IMG/VR virus record: IMGVR_UViG_3300044939_000168
Span: 1-33,305 of that record
Length of the DNA: 33,305 nt
DNA from: a virus
Strand: one strand, 5' to 3'
Below are positions 21,880-28,744 of the stretch, one piece after another; positions within the stretch are counted from its first letter, which is position 1, and each line of letters begins with the position of its first letter. Position numbers and translations under genes: made by a program. The notes under the pieces were generated by a model. That model was given only the letters and a program-made list of their open reading frames with translations, was not told where the DNA came from and did no database searches.

Positions 21880-23580
21880 TTATTTTGAACCTATTGCACC
21901 AACAATACCTTGCATCCAAGAAGGATAAGATTCTTTGTTAATGTTACCATATATGTTGCCTAATTTTTTCATTATATTTGGGTTTTGTAATATAACATCG
22001 TTTATGTCGGGTTGTAATGATTTTTGTTCTTTAAGCGCTTGAAGTTTAACAAAGTCTTCCGTAACTGGTATGCTTGTCCATGACCACGAACCATCTGAAT
22101 TTGGAACTGCTCCGTGAACAAACCACTGATCTGACCCATCTTTAGTTTTCATCTTAACAAATGTTCCCCCATTCTCACGAATGCTTTTTACTAAATCAAC
22201 ATTTTGTCTAACCGCAGCAATATTCTTCCACGCATCATCTACCTTACCCGCAGCAGCAGTAGCAACCGCAGCCTTTAACTGCATCTGGAACTGTGCCATC
22301 CAAACAGCAAGACCCATTTTTTGATCGCTTATTTTCTGTGCAACATTCTCTCTTAATTGATTTGCTTGAGCAACGGCATTTCTAATTTCATTAAGTTTTC
22401 TGGTTAACGCCATATTCTCTTGTGCTTGGATTGATTGAATTTGTTGTCTTTCCCAATTATCAATATCTGTTAACGCCTGATTATAATCCATATCAAGTTT
22501 TTGTCTTTCTCTTGTGTAATATTTATTTGTTTCAATAACAGCATCGGAAAAATCTTTTAATGCGGCTTGTGATTGAGCAGCAATCTTTCTTAAGCCTCGA
22601 TTAAAATCCATCATTAGTTTAGCGTCATTTGAGGCGGCAAATGAACTATCTTGAATTCCTCTTGCTCTCATTAAACGTTGAGTTTCCAAAGATAATTCTC
22701 TCCAAGCACGAGCCAACTCTTCTTTAGTATCTTGCATCTCTTCCTCAAATGCGGTTTTTTGCTTTTCAATATTTGCTATTTCAGATTGTTCTTTTTTTGT
22801 TAATCCCTGCTCGGTAAATTCTTTTTGTTCTTTTAGTCGTTGTCGGTGTTGTGTTGCTAACGTTCCCACTTCTCCCTTTTGAGTTCTTAACGCATCAAGA
22901 ATGGTGTTATATTCCCGTTCAGCGTTTTCAATTGCAGCCCGCTCTATTTCTTTAGCAACCCTATCTGCCCTATCTGCTGTTTCCTGTTCCCATTTTGATA
23001 AATCAAGTTTAGACATTTCTTCACTAGTAAGACCAAGAGCAGAAGCAATATTTTCTACTCCCTTCCTGCCAAGAGGCGGTGAATTAGTATTTTGATTTTG
23101 CTGATTTAATTGAGCCTCTATTTCCCTAAATTTAGCAAACTTAGGAGAGTTGACGTCTTCACCAAATTGAAGAGCCTTAGCCCTCCAATTAGGATCATAT
23201 GAACTTGTATCAACTGATTTTGTTTCATAACTTTTTGCAGAACCAGAGCCAGTTGTTTGTTTAGTTTTTTGTTCTAATTCCTGAAGTTTTTTTTGCCTCT
23301 CTTGCTCAGATAAGTTTTTATTTTGTTCGGTTTTAACCATTTGACTATACCCACCTTTTGATTGCACTTCCTCAGTAGCACCTAAATCTGGAAGTGGGTT
23401 TCCTAATGCTTTACCAACAACATCAACCGTGTGTGCCACTTTTCCTCCAAGCGTTGGACTAACAGAAGATATTGCTCTTAATATACTACCGCCTAAATAA
23501 GATGCTAATGTTCCCGTTGCCGGATTTACACTAACCCTAATTGAGCTTGCCTGATTTTTTTGTGGAACGCTTTTATCCAT
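21880..23580 (-). CDS. Probable internal virion (ejection) protein, coiled-coil, 566 aa
   Basis: It has a hydrophobic/glycine-rich N-terminus (residues 20-90, 'ATGTLASYLGGSILRAISSV') that could insert in membrane. A charged Gln/Lys/Ser linker follows. A long coiled-coil (about residues 200-460: 'ERAAIENAEREYNTILDALR', 'AEEMQ'-like heptads, 'LTRKLNEIRNAVAQANQLRE') comes next, then a compact C-terminal part ('DGSDQWFVHGAVPNSDGSWS'). It sits directly upstream of the giant ejected protein and far from the head genes, like the internal core proteins of podoviruses. No enzymatic motif is seen. Leaderless start at ATG 23580. Confidence 0.6.
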   Translation of the reverse strand: MDKSVPQKNQASSIRVSVNPATGTLASYLGGSILRAISSVSPTLGGKVAHTVDVVGKALGNPLPDLGATEEVQSKGGYSQMVKTEQNKNLSEQERQKKLQELEQKTKQTTGSGSAKSYETKSVDTSSYDPNWRAKALQFGEDVNSPKFAKFREIEAQLNQQNQNTNSPPLGRKGVENIASALGLTSEEMSKLDLSKWEQETADRADRVAKEIERAAIENAEREYNTILDALRTQKGEVGTLATQHRQRLKEQKEFTEQGLTKKEQSEIANIEKQKTAFEEEMQDTKEELARAWRELSLETQRLMRARGIQDSSFAASNDAKLMMDFNRGLRKIAAQSQAALKDFSDAVIETNKYYTRERQKLDMDYNQALTDIDNWERQQIQSIQAQENMALTRKLNEIRNAVAQANQLRENVAQKISDQKMGLAVWMAQFQMQLKAAVATAAAGKVDDAWKNIAAVRQNVDLVKSIRENGGTFVKMKTKDGSDQWFVHGAVPNSDGSWSWTSIPVTEDFVKLQALKEQKSLQPDINDVILQNPNIMKKLGNIYGNINKESYPSWMQGIVGAIGSK

Positions 23581-23588
23581 ATGCTATT

Positions 23589-23617
23589 ATTTGATAATTT
23601 TTTTTTTAACTTGTCAA
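23589..23617 (-). promoter_or_regulatory. Leaderless-type late promoter of the ejection protein gene
   Basis: TTGACA (23617-23612), 17-nt spacer ending in AAAAATTA, TCAAAT (23594-23589), 8 nt (AATAGCAT) to ATG 23580. The eight bases before ATG are identical to those at the tail fibre gene (869-876). Confidence 0.68.
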
Positions 23618-23627
23618 GAGGTATCAC

Positions 23628-23656
23628 TTGACTTTTTAAGAAAGATAGGTTAAAAT
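23628..23656 (+). promoter_or_regulatory. Early promoter 1
   Basis: TTGACT (23628-23633), 17-nt spacer, TAAAAT (23651-23656), at the head of the plus-strand early genes and divergent from the late promoter at 23589-23617. Confidence 0.7.
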
Positions 23657-23662
23657 ATATTA

Positions 23663-23707
23663 TTGACAAACTATTAGGAATATCATATCATATTTTATGG
23701 TATGATA
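23663..23707 (+). promoter_or_regulatory. Early promoter 2 with an operator-like inverted repeat
   Basis: TTGACA (23663-23668), 17-nt spacer, TATCAT (23686-23691). An inverted repeat TATCATA (23686-23692) / TATGATA (23701-23707) covers both the -10 box and the start codon at 23702, so a bound protein or an RNA hairpin would block expression. The leader is only a few nucleotides. Confidence 0.6.
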
Positions 23708-23992
23708 TACCTGATAGACAAAATAGATTTAGAGTTATTTGAGATTAATAAAAATAGTTTTTACACGTTTGATTTGTTTGAAACAACTGAGGAAAGAGTT
23801 TTAAAATGGATTGAGAACGAAAGATGCAGAAGTATTTTTTCAAGATTGGAAATAATAAATTTATTTAAGACGAGATATAAAGTTCAGGTAGTAAAGGTAG
23901 ATAAAATTAAATTAAAGAAATATGACAAGTTAATAGTTTGGACAAACAGTGGAAGATATTTTATATTAGAATTTAAAAATTTATACAAATGA
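23702..23992 (+). CDS. First early protein, 96 aa; possible STIV B116 / DUF1874 (AcrIII-1) relative
   Basis: The start 'MIYLIDKIDLELF', a central helix 'SIFSRLEIINLF' (residues 44-55), then 'VDKIKLKKYDKLIVWTNSGR' resemble the B116/DUF1874 plan: an N-terminal strand, the 'S-A-I-G-H-x-x-T' helix, and a '+xxLxxGDKxxVxxxxxR' strand. That family includes AcrIII-1, a ring nuclease that destroys cyclic tetra-adenylate of type III CRISPR. In my hand alignment the catalytic His is Arg48 here, so activity may be lost or different. Its place as the first early gene behind two promoters fits an anti-defence protein. The resemblance is remote, and the gene may belong to another small fold. Confidence 0.5.
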   Translation: MIYLIDKIDLELFEINKNSFYTFDLFETTEERVLKWIENERCRSIFSRLEIINLFKTRYKVQVVKVDKIKLKKYDKLIVWTNSGRYFILEFKNLYK

Positions 23993-24261
23993 AAGTCAAA
24001 GAACTTTTTGAACAACACCAAAGTCTTGTTGACGAAAGAAGAAAAAACAGAAGGTTGTCTAACAAATTGATTAAGAAAAACAAAGAGTTAAAAGAAAAAG
24101 AGGAGTTGGTAAAAAGGGAATTGGTTGATGAGATTGGAAAACAAATGGCTGATGGGAAAAGTTTATATCAAATATGCCAAGAAAACTTTGGTCAAGTAGA
24201 TAACAGGTTTCATAATCTTTATATAATCTTTACCAAACAGATGAAAAAGGATGGGAGGTGA
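23989..24261 (+). CDS. Unknown coiled-coil early protein, 90 aa
   Basis: Not recognised. It is strongly basic and helical ('RRKNRRLSNKLIKKNKELKE', 'ELVDEIGKQMADGKSLYQIC'). The end 'GKSLYQICQENFGQVDNRFH' has the look of a short helix-turn-helix. The start overlaps the previous stop codon (ATGA). Confidence 0.55.
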   Translation: MKVKELFEQHQSLVDERRKNRRLSNKLIKKNKELKEKEELVKRELVDEIGKQMADGKSLYQICQENFGQVDNRFHNLYIIFTKQMKKDGR

Positions 24262-24268
24262 GAAAAGC

Positions 24269-24445
24269 GTGATAAAAATTATTTTTAAATCTTTAACTAA
24301 AATTGTTGCTATCGCGTTCTCAACGATAACAGCAATAATGCTTTTTCAAGAAGGATTTGGCAAACAAAGTATTGTAATTATTTTATATTCTTTTGCTGGA
24401 CTTTGGCTTGCTGTAGTAGCCTATTGGCTTGTAAGAAAAATATGA
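24269..24445 (+). CDS. Small two-pass membrane protein, 58 aa
   Basis: GTG 24269 is chosen because GGGAGGTGAG sits at the right distance before it; the ATG at 24251 lies upstream of that site. Two hydrophobic segments, 'IVAIAFSTITAIMLF' and 'IVIILYSFAGLWLAVVAYWL', are separated by a short polar loop. This is the size and topology of a class II holin or an early membrane protein; no more can be said. Confidence 0.55.
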   Translation: MIKIIFKSLTKIVAIAFSTITAIMLFQEGFGKQSIVIILYSFAGLWLAVVAYWLVRKI

Positions 24446-24446
24446 C

Positions 24447-24475
24447 TTGACAATAGTTAAAAAATAGTGTATATT
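24447..24475 (+). promoter_or_regulatory. Promoter of the DUF5659 / replication operon
   Basis: TTGACA (24447-24452), 17-nt spacer, TATATT (24470-24475). The transcript has a 20-nt leader that contains GGGGGACGA before the GTG start at 24502. Confidence 0.8.
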
Positions 24476-24501
24476 AAACTTATCGTATTGGGGGACGACG
24501 A

Positions 24502-24810
24502 GTGGAATTAAAAATTATATGTATAAAGAATATGGAAAAATATATAACTGACAACCTATACCTCGCTTCAGCGTTGCTTTCATTAGGATATAAAAATTAC
24601 TCTCTTAAACAAGAAGGAAGAAAGGTTTTTTTTATCTTTGATTATCCAAAAGACAAAATACTTAAAAACGAAGATGAGTATTGGCGAGAGGAAATGCTTG
24701 TTTCTCCTAAAAAACTATTTATGGCGTATAAAGAATTAAAAAACCGTATTAGTAGTTTAGGATTATATGTATATGAAAGATCAAAATCAAAATATCCAAC
24801 CAAAGATTAA
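24502..24810 (+). CDS. DUF5659-like protein, 102 aa
   Basis: Matches the pattern of the DUF5659 family of mobile elements: 'YITDNLYLASALLSLGYKNY' (family: D-L-YLAA-L-LG), then 'GRKVFFIFDYPKDKILKNED' and 'VSPKKLFMAYKELKNRISSL'. These small proteins commonly sit near replication genes; biochemical role unknown. GTG start; the gene overlaps the initiator gene by 44 bp. Confidence 0.7.
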   Translation: MELKIICIKNMEKYITDNLYLASALLSLGYKNYSLKQEGRKVFFIFDYPKDKILKNEDEYWREEMLVSPKKLFMAYKELKNRISSLGLYVYERSKSKYPTKD

Positions 24811-25501
24811 AGGAGGATATTACTTAAAAGCAAGAAAAATTCAGTCTTCTTGGATTGCTAAAGCACCTCCTTTTGTTAGGGAAATATGGGATTGGCTACT
24901 AATGAATGCTAATCATACCGATAATGAAATATGCAAAAGAGGGCAACAGATAAGGACGTATAAAGATATTCTTGATGGGCTGGCGTGGTATATTGGCTGG
25001 AGAAAACAAACATATACAAAATGGCAATGCGAAAAAGCAATGAAATTATTACGAGAGCATAATATGATAGCCACAACGAAAACCACAAGAGGAATTTTAA
25101 TTGAGATTGTCAATTACGACTATTATCAAAATCCAGAAAACTATGAGAGCCACAAGAGAGCCACAACGAAAGCCACAAGAGAGCCACAGACTAGCCACAC
25201 TATAAACAAGAATGATAATAATGATAAGAATGATAATAATAATATATATAAAGAGAAAGTAAATAAAGAGAAAAAATATTTTGAACTTCCTGAATATCTT
25301 ATAAACAAAGAACAACTAAAACAAGACTTTATTAATGGTCATTTTAAAAAATACAATGTAACCCTAACTGACGTTATAAGAAAAGCAGAACAACTCTATA
25401 ACTGGTATCTTTCCAATCCTAAAAAGAATAAGAAATCAAACTGGCGGGCGACTTTGATAAACGCTATTATTAGGGACTTTGGTTATCAGTTTAATAGTTA
25501 A
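24767..25501 (+). CDS. Replication initiator (lambda O / DnaD-type), 244 aa
   Basis: The N-terminal winged helix 'RTYKDILDGLAWYIGWRKQT' and 'KAMKLLREHNMIATTKTTRG' ends in the hallmark 'ILIEIVNYDYYQNPENYE' wing, as in phage replisome organisers. A low-complexity linker follows (residues about 125-170: SHK/ATT and DNN repeats), encoded by iteron-like DNA. The C-terminal helical part 'LIRKAEQLY'-type ('LTDVIRKAEQLYNWYLSNPK') with 'NWRATLINAIIRDFG' is typical for helicase-loader-binding ends. It should bind the iterons inside its own gene and recruit the DnaB-type helicase encoded next (2 bp downstream). ATG 24767 has AGGA 5 nt upstream. Confidence 0.78.
   Translation: MYMKDQNQNIQPKIKGGYYLKARKIQSSWIAKAPPFVREIWDWLLMNANHTDNEICKRGQQIRTYKDILDGLAWYIGWRKQTYTKWQCEKAMKLLREHNMIATTKTTRGILIEIVNYDYYQNPENYESHKRATTKATREPQTSHTINKNDNNDKNDNNNIYKEKVNKEKKYFELPEYLINKEQLKQDFINGHFKKYNVTLTDVIRKAEQLYNWYLSNPKKNKKSNWRATLINAIIRDFGYQFNS
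25069..25262 (+). repeat. Putative replication origin: phased AGCCACA iterons plus an AT-rich unwinding tract
   Basis: AGCCACA occurs at 25148, 25159, 25171, 25182 and 25193, that is every 11-12 bp, one DNA turn. A further pair lies at 25069 (AGCCACA) and 25081 (AACCACA). Immediately after the five-copy array lies an almost pure A/T tract (25200-25262, GATAATAATGATAAG-like and ATATATATA). This order, iterons followed by an AT-rich region inside the initiator gene, is the layout of phage lambda ori within gene O. Confidence 0.68.
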
Positions 25502-25503
25502 TT

Positions 25504-26673
25504 ATGGAAGATCCAAGATTACTTGAGGCTCAAATTCTCTATAGCGTTATTAATAACCCAGCGTGGATGGATGAGATTACTGATATGGATGAAATAGATT
25601 TTAGAAACTTCCCCACCCTCTTTTCCGTTCTTAAAAGACTTCATCAAGAACAAAAGACAATAGATTATGTTATTGCTTTAACCTATACCCAAGAAGCAAG
25701 AGAGGTAGCGGACATTGTTTTATCATCCGATAATTTAGGTTTAACTATTATTCCAAAAAGAAATATATTTGAGGAACGGGTTAATGAACTTAAAAATATT
25801 TCTTATAAAAACATCATCAAGCAAGAATTAGAGAGCGAAGTTGATATCGCTACCCTAAAAGAAAAATTAGAAAGGATTTATAAGAAGGGAGCTTCACGGT
25901 GGTTAACGCCTGATGAGATAAGAAAATTAGCCAATGAACTATTACAAAACAAAATCCAAAATGAAGTTTTATATCATCTTCATTTACTTGATTACTATAC
26001 CAGTGGGATAAGCAAGGGGCAATATATCATTGTTGCTGGCAGACCATCTGTAGGCAAATCGGCGTTCCTTCAGTATGTTGGTCTTGCCAATGCCAAAAAA
26101 GGAAAAAAAGTATTATTTGTATCAGCCGAGATGGGCGAGGAGATGATAACATCCCGTATCTTAAAAACCCATCAACCGGAAGAAATTCCAAACACTTTTC
26201 ATATCTTAATTGCTGGATCAACTCAAACAATAGAGGCTGAAATTAATAAAAAAGCAAGAGACTTTGACTTGATTTTAGTTGACTATATTCAACTTCTTAA
26301 ACCAAAAATAAAAACAAAAGATATGTATGAAAGAGTAACATATACGTCCGCCGAACTAAAAGAAATCGCAACCCGTTTTAATTTGCCCTTAGTTTGTGCT
26401 TCACAGTTTTCAAGAAGAGCGGAAAAAGGACAACCCTCACTTGCCGACCTTAAAGAAAGTGGTGCTTTGGAACAAGATGCGGATGTTGTTATATCCTTAT
26501 GGAAAAAGCCGGGAGATGATGATTTAATCACCCAACCCAATTTAACAAAAGTAAGAGTAGATTTATTAAAAAACAGAAATGGTGGAACGTTTATAAATAC
26601 TGATGAAAAAGATTATCTAATTATGTTTAAAAAAGACGAGTTTAGATATTTTGATATAGAAAATTACTCTTGA
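25504..26673 (+). CDS. dnaB: DnaB-type replicative helicase, 389 aa
   Basis: RecA-fold hexameric helicase. A short DnaB N-terminal helical domain ('LLEAQILYSVINNPAWMDEI') is followed by a linker and then the motor: Walker A 'GRPSVGKS' (179-186), H1a 'SAEMG', Walker B 'LILVDYIQL' (D260), H3 'VCASQFSRRAE', and the 'LADLKESGALEQDADVVISL' H4/arginine-finger region. It is smaller than cellular DnaB (about 450-470 aa), as phage versions often are. It should unwind at the fork after loading by the initiator. It starts 2 bp after the initiator stop without a ribosome site, hence coupled. Confidence 0.92.
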   Translation: MEDPRLLEAQILYSVINNPAWMDEITDMDEIDFRNFPTLFSVLKRLHQEQKTIDYVIALTYTQEAREVADIVLSSDNLGLTIIPKRNIFEERVNELKNISYKNIIKQELESEVDIATLKEKLERIYKKGASRWLTPDEIRKLANELLQNKIQNEVLYHLHLLDYYTSGISKGQYIIVAGRPSVGKSAFLQYVGLANAKKGKKVLFVSAEMGEEMITSRILKTHQPEEIPNTFHILIAGSTQTIEAEINKKARDFDLILVDYIQLLKPKIKTKDMYERVTYTSAELKEIATRFNLPLVCASQFSRRAEKGQPSLADLKESGALEQDADVVISLWKKPGDDDLITQPNLTKVRVDLLKNRNGGTFINTDEKDYLIMFKKDEFRYFDIENYS

Positions 26674-26698
26674 CTTTTTAGTAAAGATATGTTATATT
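26670..26698 (+). promoter_or_regulatory. Promoter of the SSB-region genes
   Basis: TTGACT (26670-26675), 17-nt spacer, TATATT (26693-26698). The -35 overlaps the helicase stop codon. The leader to ATG 26730 is about 25 nt and has no ribosome site. Confidence 0.72.
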
Positions 26699-26729
26699 AT
26701 TACTAATTAAGATTTTACAAAACAAAAAT

Positions 26730-26927
26730 ATGATAAAGAAAGAAACAAAAAAACAAACCACAAAAAAAGATTTAATGTATTGTAAAGATTTTCCCTGCAA
26801 AAGATGTGGTGAAGAGGCTGTTTTTGGAGATTGGATTGATGATGTTGATTATGATAATGGGGGCGTTCACAGAACCGTTCACGGTTATTTTGAATGTTAT
26901 AAATGCGGTTATAAGTTTTCTTTATAA
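26730..26927 (+). CDS. Zinc-ribbon miniprotein, 65 aa
   Basis: A basic N-terminus (IKKETKKQTTKKD), then 'CKRCGEE' and 'CYKCGYKF' at the two ends of a beta-hairpin with 'VHRTVHGYFE': a classical four-cysteine zinc ribbon. Role unknown; nucleic-acid binding is likely. Confidence 0.68.
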   Translation: MIKKETKKQTTKKDLMYCKDFPCKRCGEEAVFGDWIDDVDYDNGGVHRTVHGYFECYKCGYKFSL

Positions 26928-26942
26928 ATTAAATAAAAACAT

Positions 26943-27167
26943 ATGAAAAAACAAACAGAATCTATTTCTCGCTGTAGGAGATTGTTGATTGATATCTATA
27001 TGCTACTTGGAAAAATACAAGTAGAAGGAATAAATGATCCAACCATTTTTACTGCCACCATGCTAATCCATAAAAAACTTTTTGAGTTGGATGGCATATT
27101 AGAAAGTTTAGAAGCGGAAAAAGAAAACGGGAAAGGAAAGGAGGTGAAGGAACATGACACAAAATGA
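26943..27167 (+). CDS. Unknown helical protein, 74 aa
   Basis: Not recognised. Two amphipathic helices ('SRCRRLLIDIYMLLGKIQVE' and 'KLFELDGILESLEAEKENGK') with a lysine-rich end. Its 3' end carries the ribosome site AAAGGAGGTGA for the SSB-like gene, and the two genes overlap by 14 bp. Confidence 0.58.
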   Translation: MKKQTESISRCRRLLIDIYMLLGKIQVEGINDPTIFTATMLIHKKLFELDGILESLEAEKENGKGKEVKEHDTK

Positions 27168-27501
27168 TGGATGGGAAAAGTTAGAAATGAGTCCTACTTG
27201 GGATTACAAAAACCAAAAAGAATTAGTTGGAATCTTTGTCGGTGCTGAGACCGGGATTGGTCCAAACAATTCAAACATGTATAAGTTCAAAACAGAAAAA
27301 GGAATTGTTGGGGTATGGGGGACAACTTTACTTGATACAAGATTAAAAAATCTTGAGCCGGGTGAAGAAGTAAAATTGGTTTATCTTGGTAAAAAACCAA
27401 GCCCGAAGAGAAAAGGTTCTTATTATCACGATTTTGAGGTATATCACCGAAAACCTGTAAAGCAGGAAGAAGAAGTTAATGACGGTGATGTTCCTTTTTA
27501 A
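27154..27501 (+). CDS. SSB-like OB-fold protein, 115 aa
   Basis: A beta-rich core 'KELVGIFVGAETGIGPNNSN', 'YKFKTEKGIVGVWGTTLLDT', 'LEPGEEVKLVYLGKKPSPKR' and 'GSYYHDFEVYHRKP' fits an OB fold. The tail 'EEEVNDGDVPF' mimics the acidic DDDIPF tip through which single-strand binding proteins recruit replication partners. It lies two genes after the helicase. It probably coats single-stranded DNA at the fork. It has an optimal ribosome site (AGGAGGTGA, 6-7 nt before ATG) and so is expected to be abundant. Confidence 0.72.
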   Translation: MTQNDGWEKLEMSPTWDYKNQKELVGIFVGAETGIGPNNSNMYKFKTEKGIVGVWGTTLLDTRLKNLEPGEEVKLVYLGKKPSPKRKGSYYHDFEVYHRKPVKQEEEVNDGDVPF

Positions 27502-27518
27502 AAAGGATAGTGGTATAG

Positions 27519-27547
27519 GTGGTTGGTTGATTTAACCAGCCAACCAC
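27519..27547 (+). terminator. Strong hairpin after the SSB-like gene
   Basis: GTGGTTGG (27519-27526) pairs with CCAACCAC (27540-27547), two more pairs inside. No T-run follows, so it may be a processing or stability element rather than a true terminator. Confidence 0.5.
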
Positions 27548-27557
27548 TAATATCATT

Positions 27558-27815
27558 ATGAAAAACACAAACAGAACACTAAACATTGTTGCGTTTTGTA
27601 TCTTAATGGAAAATAATGGGGGAATTTTAACCAAGCATCCCGGATATGTTTTGGAGAAATTTGAAAGATATTGTGGGTCTGATGAAATGGAATGGATGTG
27701 GGGACTTGACGCGGTTAACTTTAAAAAACTTAAAAAGTGGTTAAAGACTTGGGTGAGCGATCAAAGATATAAGGAGTTATTAAAGTTAATTGAAGAATGG
27801 AGAGGAGAAAAATGA
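27558..27815 (+). CDS. Unknown tryptophan-rich protein, 85 aa
   Basis: Not recognised. Helical, with 'RTLNIVAFCILMENNGGILT', 'GYVLEKFERYCGSDEMEWMW' and 'KKLKKWLKTWVSDQRYKELL'. The layout suggests a small helical domain conserved among phages of this kind. It ends in an ATGA overlap with the next gene, which has the ribosome site GGAGAGGAG. Confidence 0.58.
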   Translation: MKNTNRTLNIVAFCILMENNGGILTKHPGYVLEKFERYCGSDEMEWMWGLDAVNFKKLKKWLKTWVSDQRYKELLKLIEEWRGEK

Positions 27816-27952
27816 AAAACAAAATCTATAAACAACTAATCGGAGCGTGTAATGTTTGTAAGAAAAAACCAAAATCAAAAATAGAAAAAGAATATGTGAA
27901 AGAGAATGGGGTATGTTTTACATGTGAAAAGAGCCTTTATCAGTTTAGTTAA
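27812..27952 (+). CDS. Zinc-binding miniprotein, 46 aa
   Basis: Frame 'MKNKIYKQLIGACNVCKKKP' ... 'ENGVCFTCEKSLYQFS', with two CxxC pairs about 24 residues apart. A good ribosome site (GGAGAGGAG) and the ATGA overlap support it. Confidence 0.62.
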   Translation: MKNKIYKQLIGACNVCKKKPKSKIEKEYVKENGVCFTCEKSLYQFS

Positions 27953-27958
27953 AAAAAT

Positions 27959-28111
27959 ATGAAAAACAATGGTAAAAAAAATAAACAAAGCAAGGAATTA
28001 AAGTTTTTGATTAACAGATTAGAAAGAGCAAGAAACTTAATAGATGGAGGTTTTGGATTTATTGCTCTTGGAATAATTGAAACTTTAATAGATTTATTAA
28101 AAGAAGATTAA
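27959..28111 (+). CDS. Unknown basic miniprotein, 50 aa
   Basis: Lysine-rich start, then a helix 'LKFLINRLERARNLIDGGFG' and 'FIALGIIETLIDLLKED'. It is preceded by AGTTAAAAAAAT, part of a recurring junction sequence. Supported by tight packing only. Confidence 0.5.
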   Translation: MKNNGKKNKQSKELKFLINRLERARNLIDGGFGFIALGIIETLIDLLKED

Positions 28112-28112
28112 T

Positions 28113-28730
28113 ATGATAAAAAAAATTATCTTAATTACAATCACAATTCTTCTTTTACTTATTGCTTTAGATTATTTTTTTGACAGATTTACACTCCAAA
28201 GTCCAATCTTAATTAAATTTCAATCACCTATTGCTCCTCGTTCTTCGGAAACTAAATCTACGATACGCAAAAATGCTCATAATTTGACCAAGAAGGCGGG
28301 TGTTAGAGTGGTATCAACCAACGACAAGTTAGGGGCGTGCGTAAATGGTCAAAAATGCTCACTAAACGCCCAGGAAGAGGGGGGAAAAAAAGAACAAAAA
28401 ATTCAACCTTTTCGCAAATATCTAACCGATATTGGAGCAAGAAATCGTGAAATCGCTTTATCACATTTAAGAGAAAAAGGATTTTCCGAAGATGAAATAA
28501 CAGCCTTTGATAACATTTTCAAAAAAGAAAGTGGTTATCAAGCAAACGCAGTCAATGAGATTGGCTGCGTTGGAATACCGCAGGATTGTCTGGGAAGAAT
28601 GAAATGCTCTTTAGAAAATACGGAAGAAGCGGTAAAGTGTCAAGTAGATTGGGCAATACAATATGTAAAGAATAGATATGGAAATGGAATATCGGCATGG
28701 CAACACCATACCATTGCCAACTATTATTAA
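28113..28730 (+). CDS. Membrane-anchored lytic transglycosylase, probable endolysin, 205 aa
   Basis: Residues 4-23 are a strongly hydrophobic signal or anchor segment after a basic start. A long flexible, basic linker carries four of the protein's cysteines or is near them ('GACVNGQKCS'). From about residue 100 the C-terminal domain has a lysozyme-like fold: 'AFDNIFKKESGYQANAVNEI' with catalytic Glu139, 'GCVGIPQDCLGRMKCS' in place of the usual G-x-x-Q loop, and 'QVDWAIQYVKNRYGNGISAW'. It cuts peptidoglycan glycan strands, so it should act in lysis (signal-anchor type) or in wall opening. No dedicated holin is adjacent, though several small membrane proteins are near. Confidence 0.75.
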   Translation: MIKKIILITITILLLLIALDYFFDRFTLQSPILIKFQSPIAPRSSETKSTIRKNAHNLTKKAGVRVVSTNDKLGACVNGQKCSLNAQEEGGKKEQKIQPFRKYLTDIGARNREIALSHLREKGFSEDEITAFDNIFKKESGYQANAVNEIGCVGIPQDCLGRMKCSLENTEEAVKCQVDWAIQYVKNRYGNGISAWQHHTIANYY

Positions 28731-28741
28731 AAGTTAAAAAA
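28726..28741 (+). repeat. Junction repeat, copy 1
   Basis: ATTAAAAGTTAAAAAA ends 3 nt before ATG 28745. Exact copies lie at 28952-28967 and 29130-29145. Confidence 0.6.
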
Positions 28742-28744
28742 ACT

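Noticed and set aside
25148-25199. The AGCCACA array as a CRISPR-like repeat
   Set aside because: Units of 7 bp at 11-12 bp steps within a coding frame are far too short; the helical phasing fits iterons.
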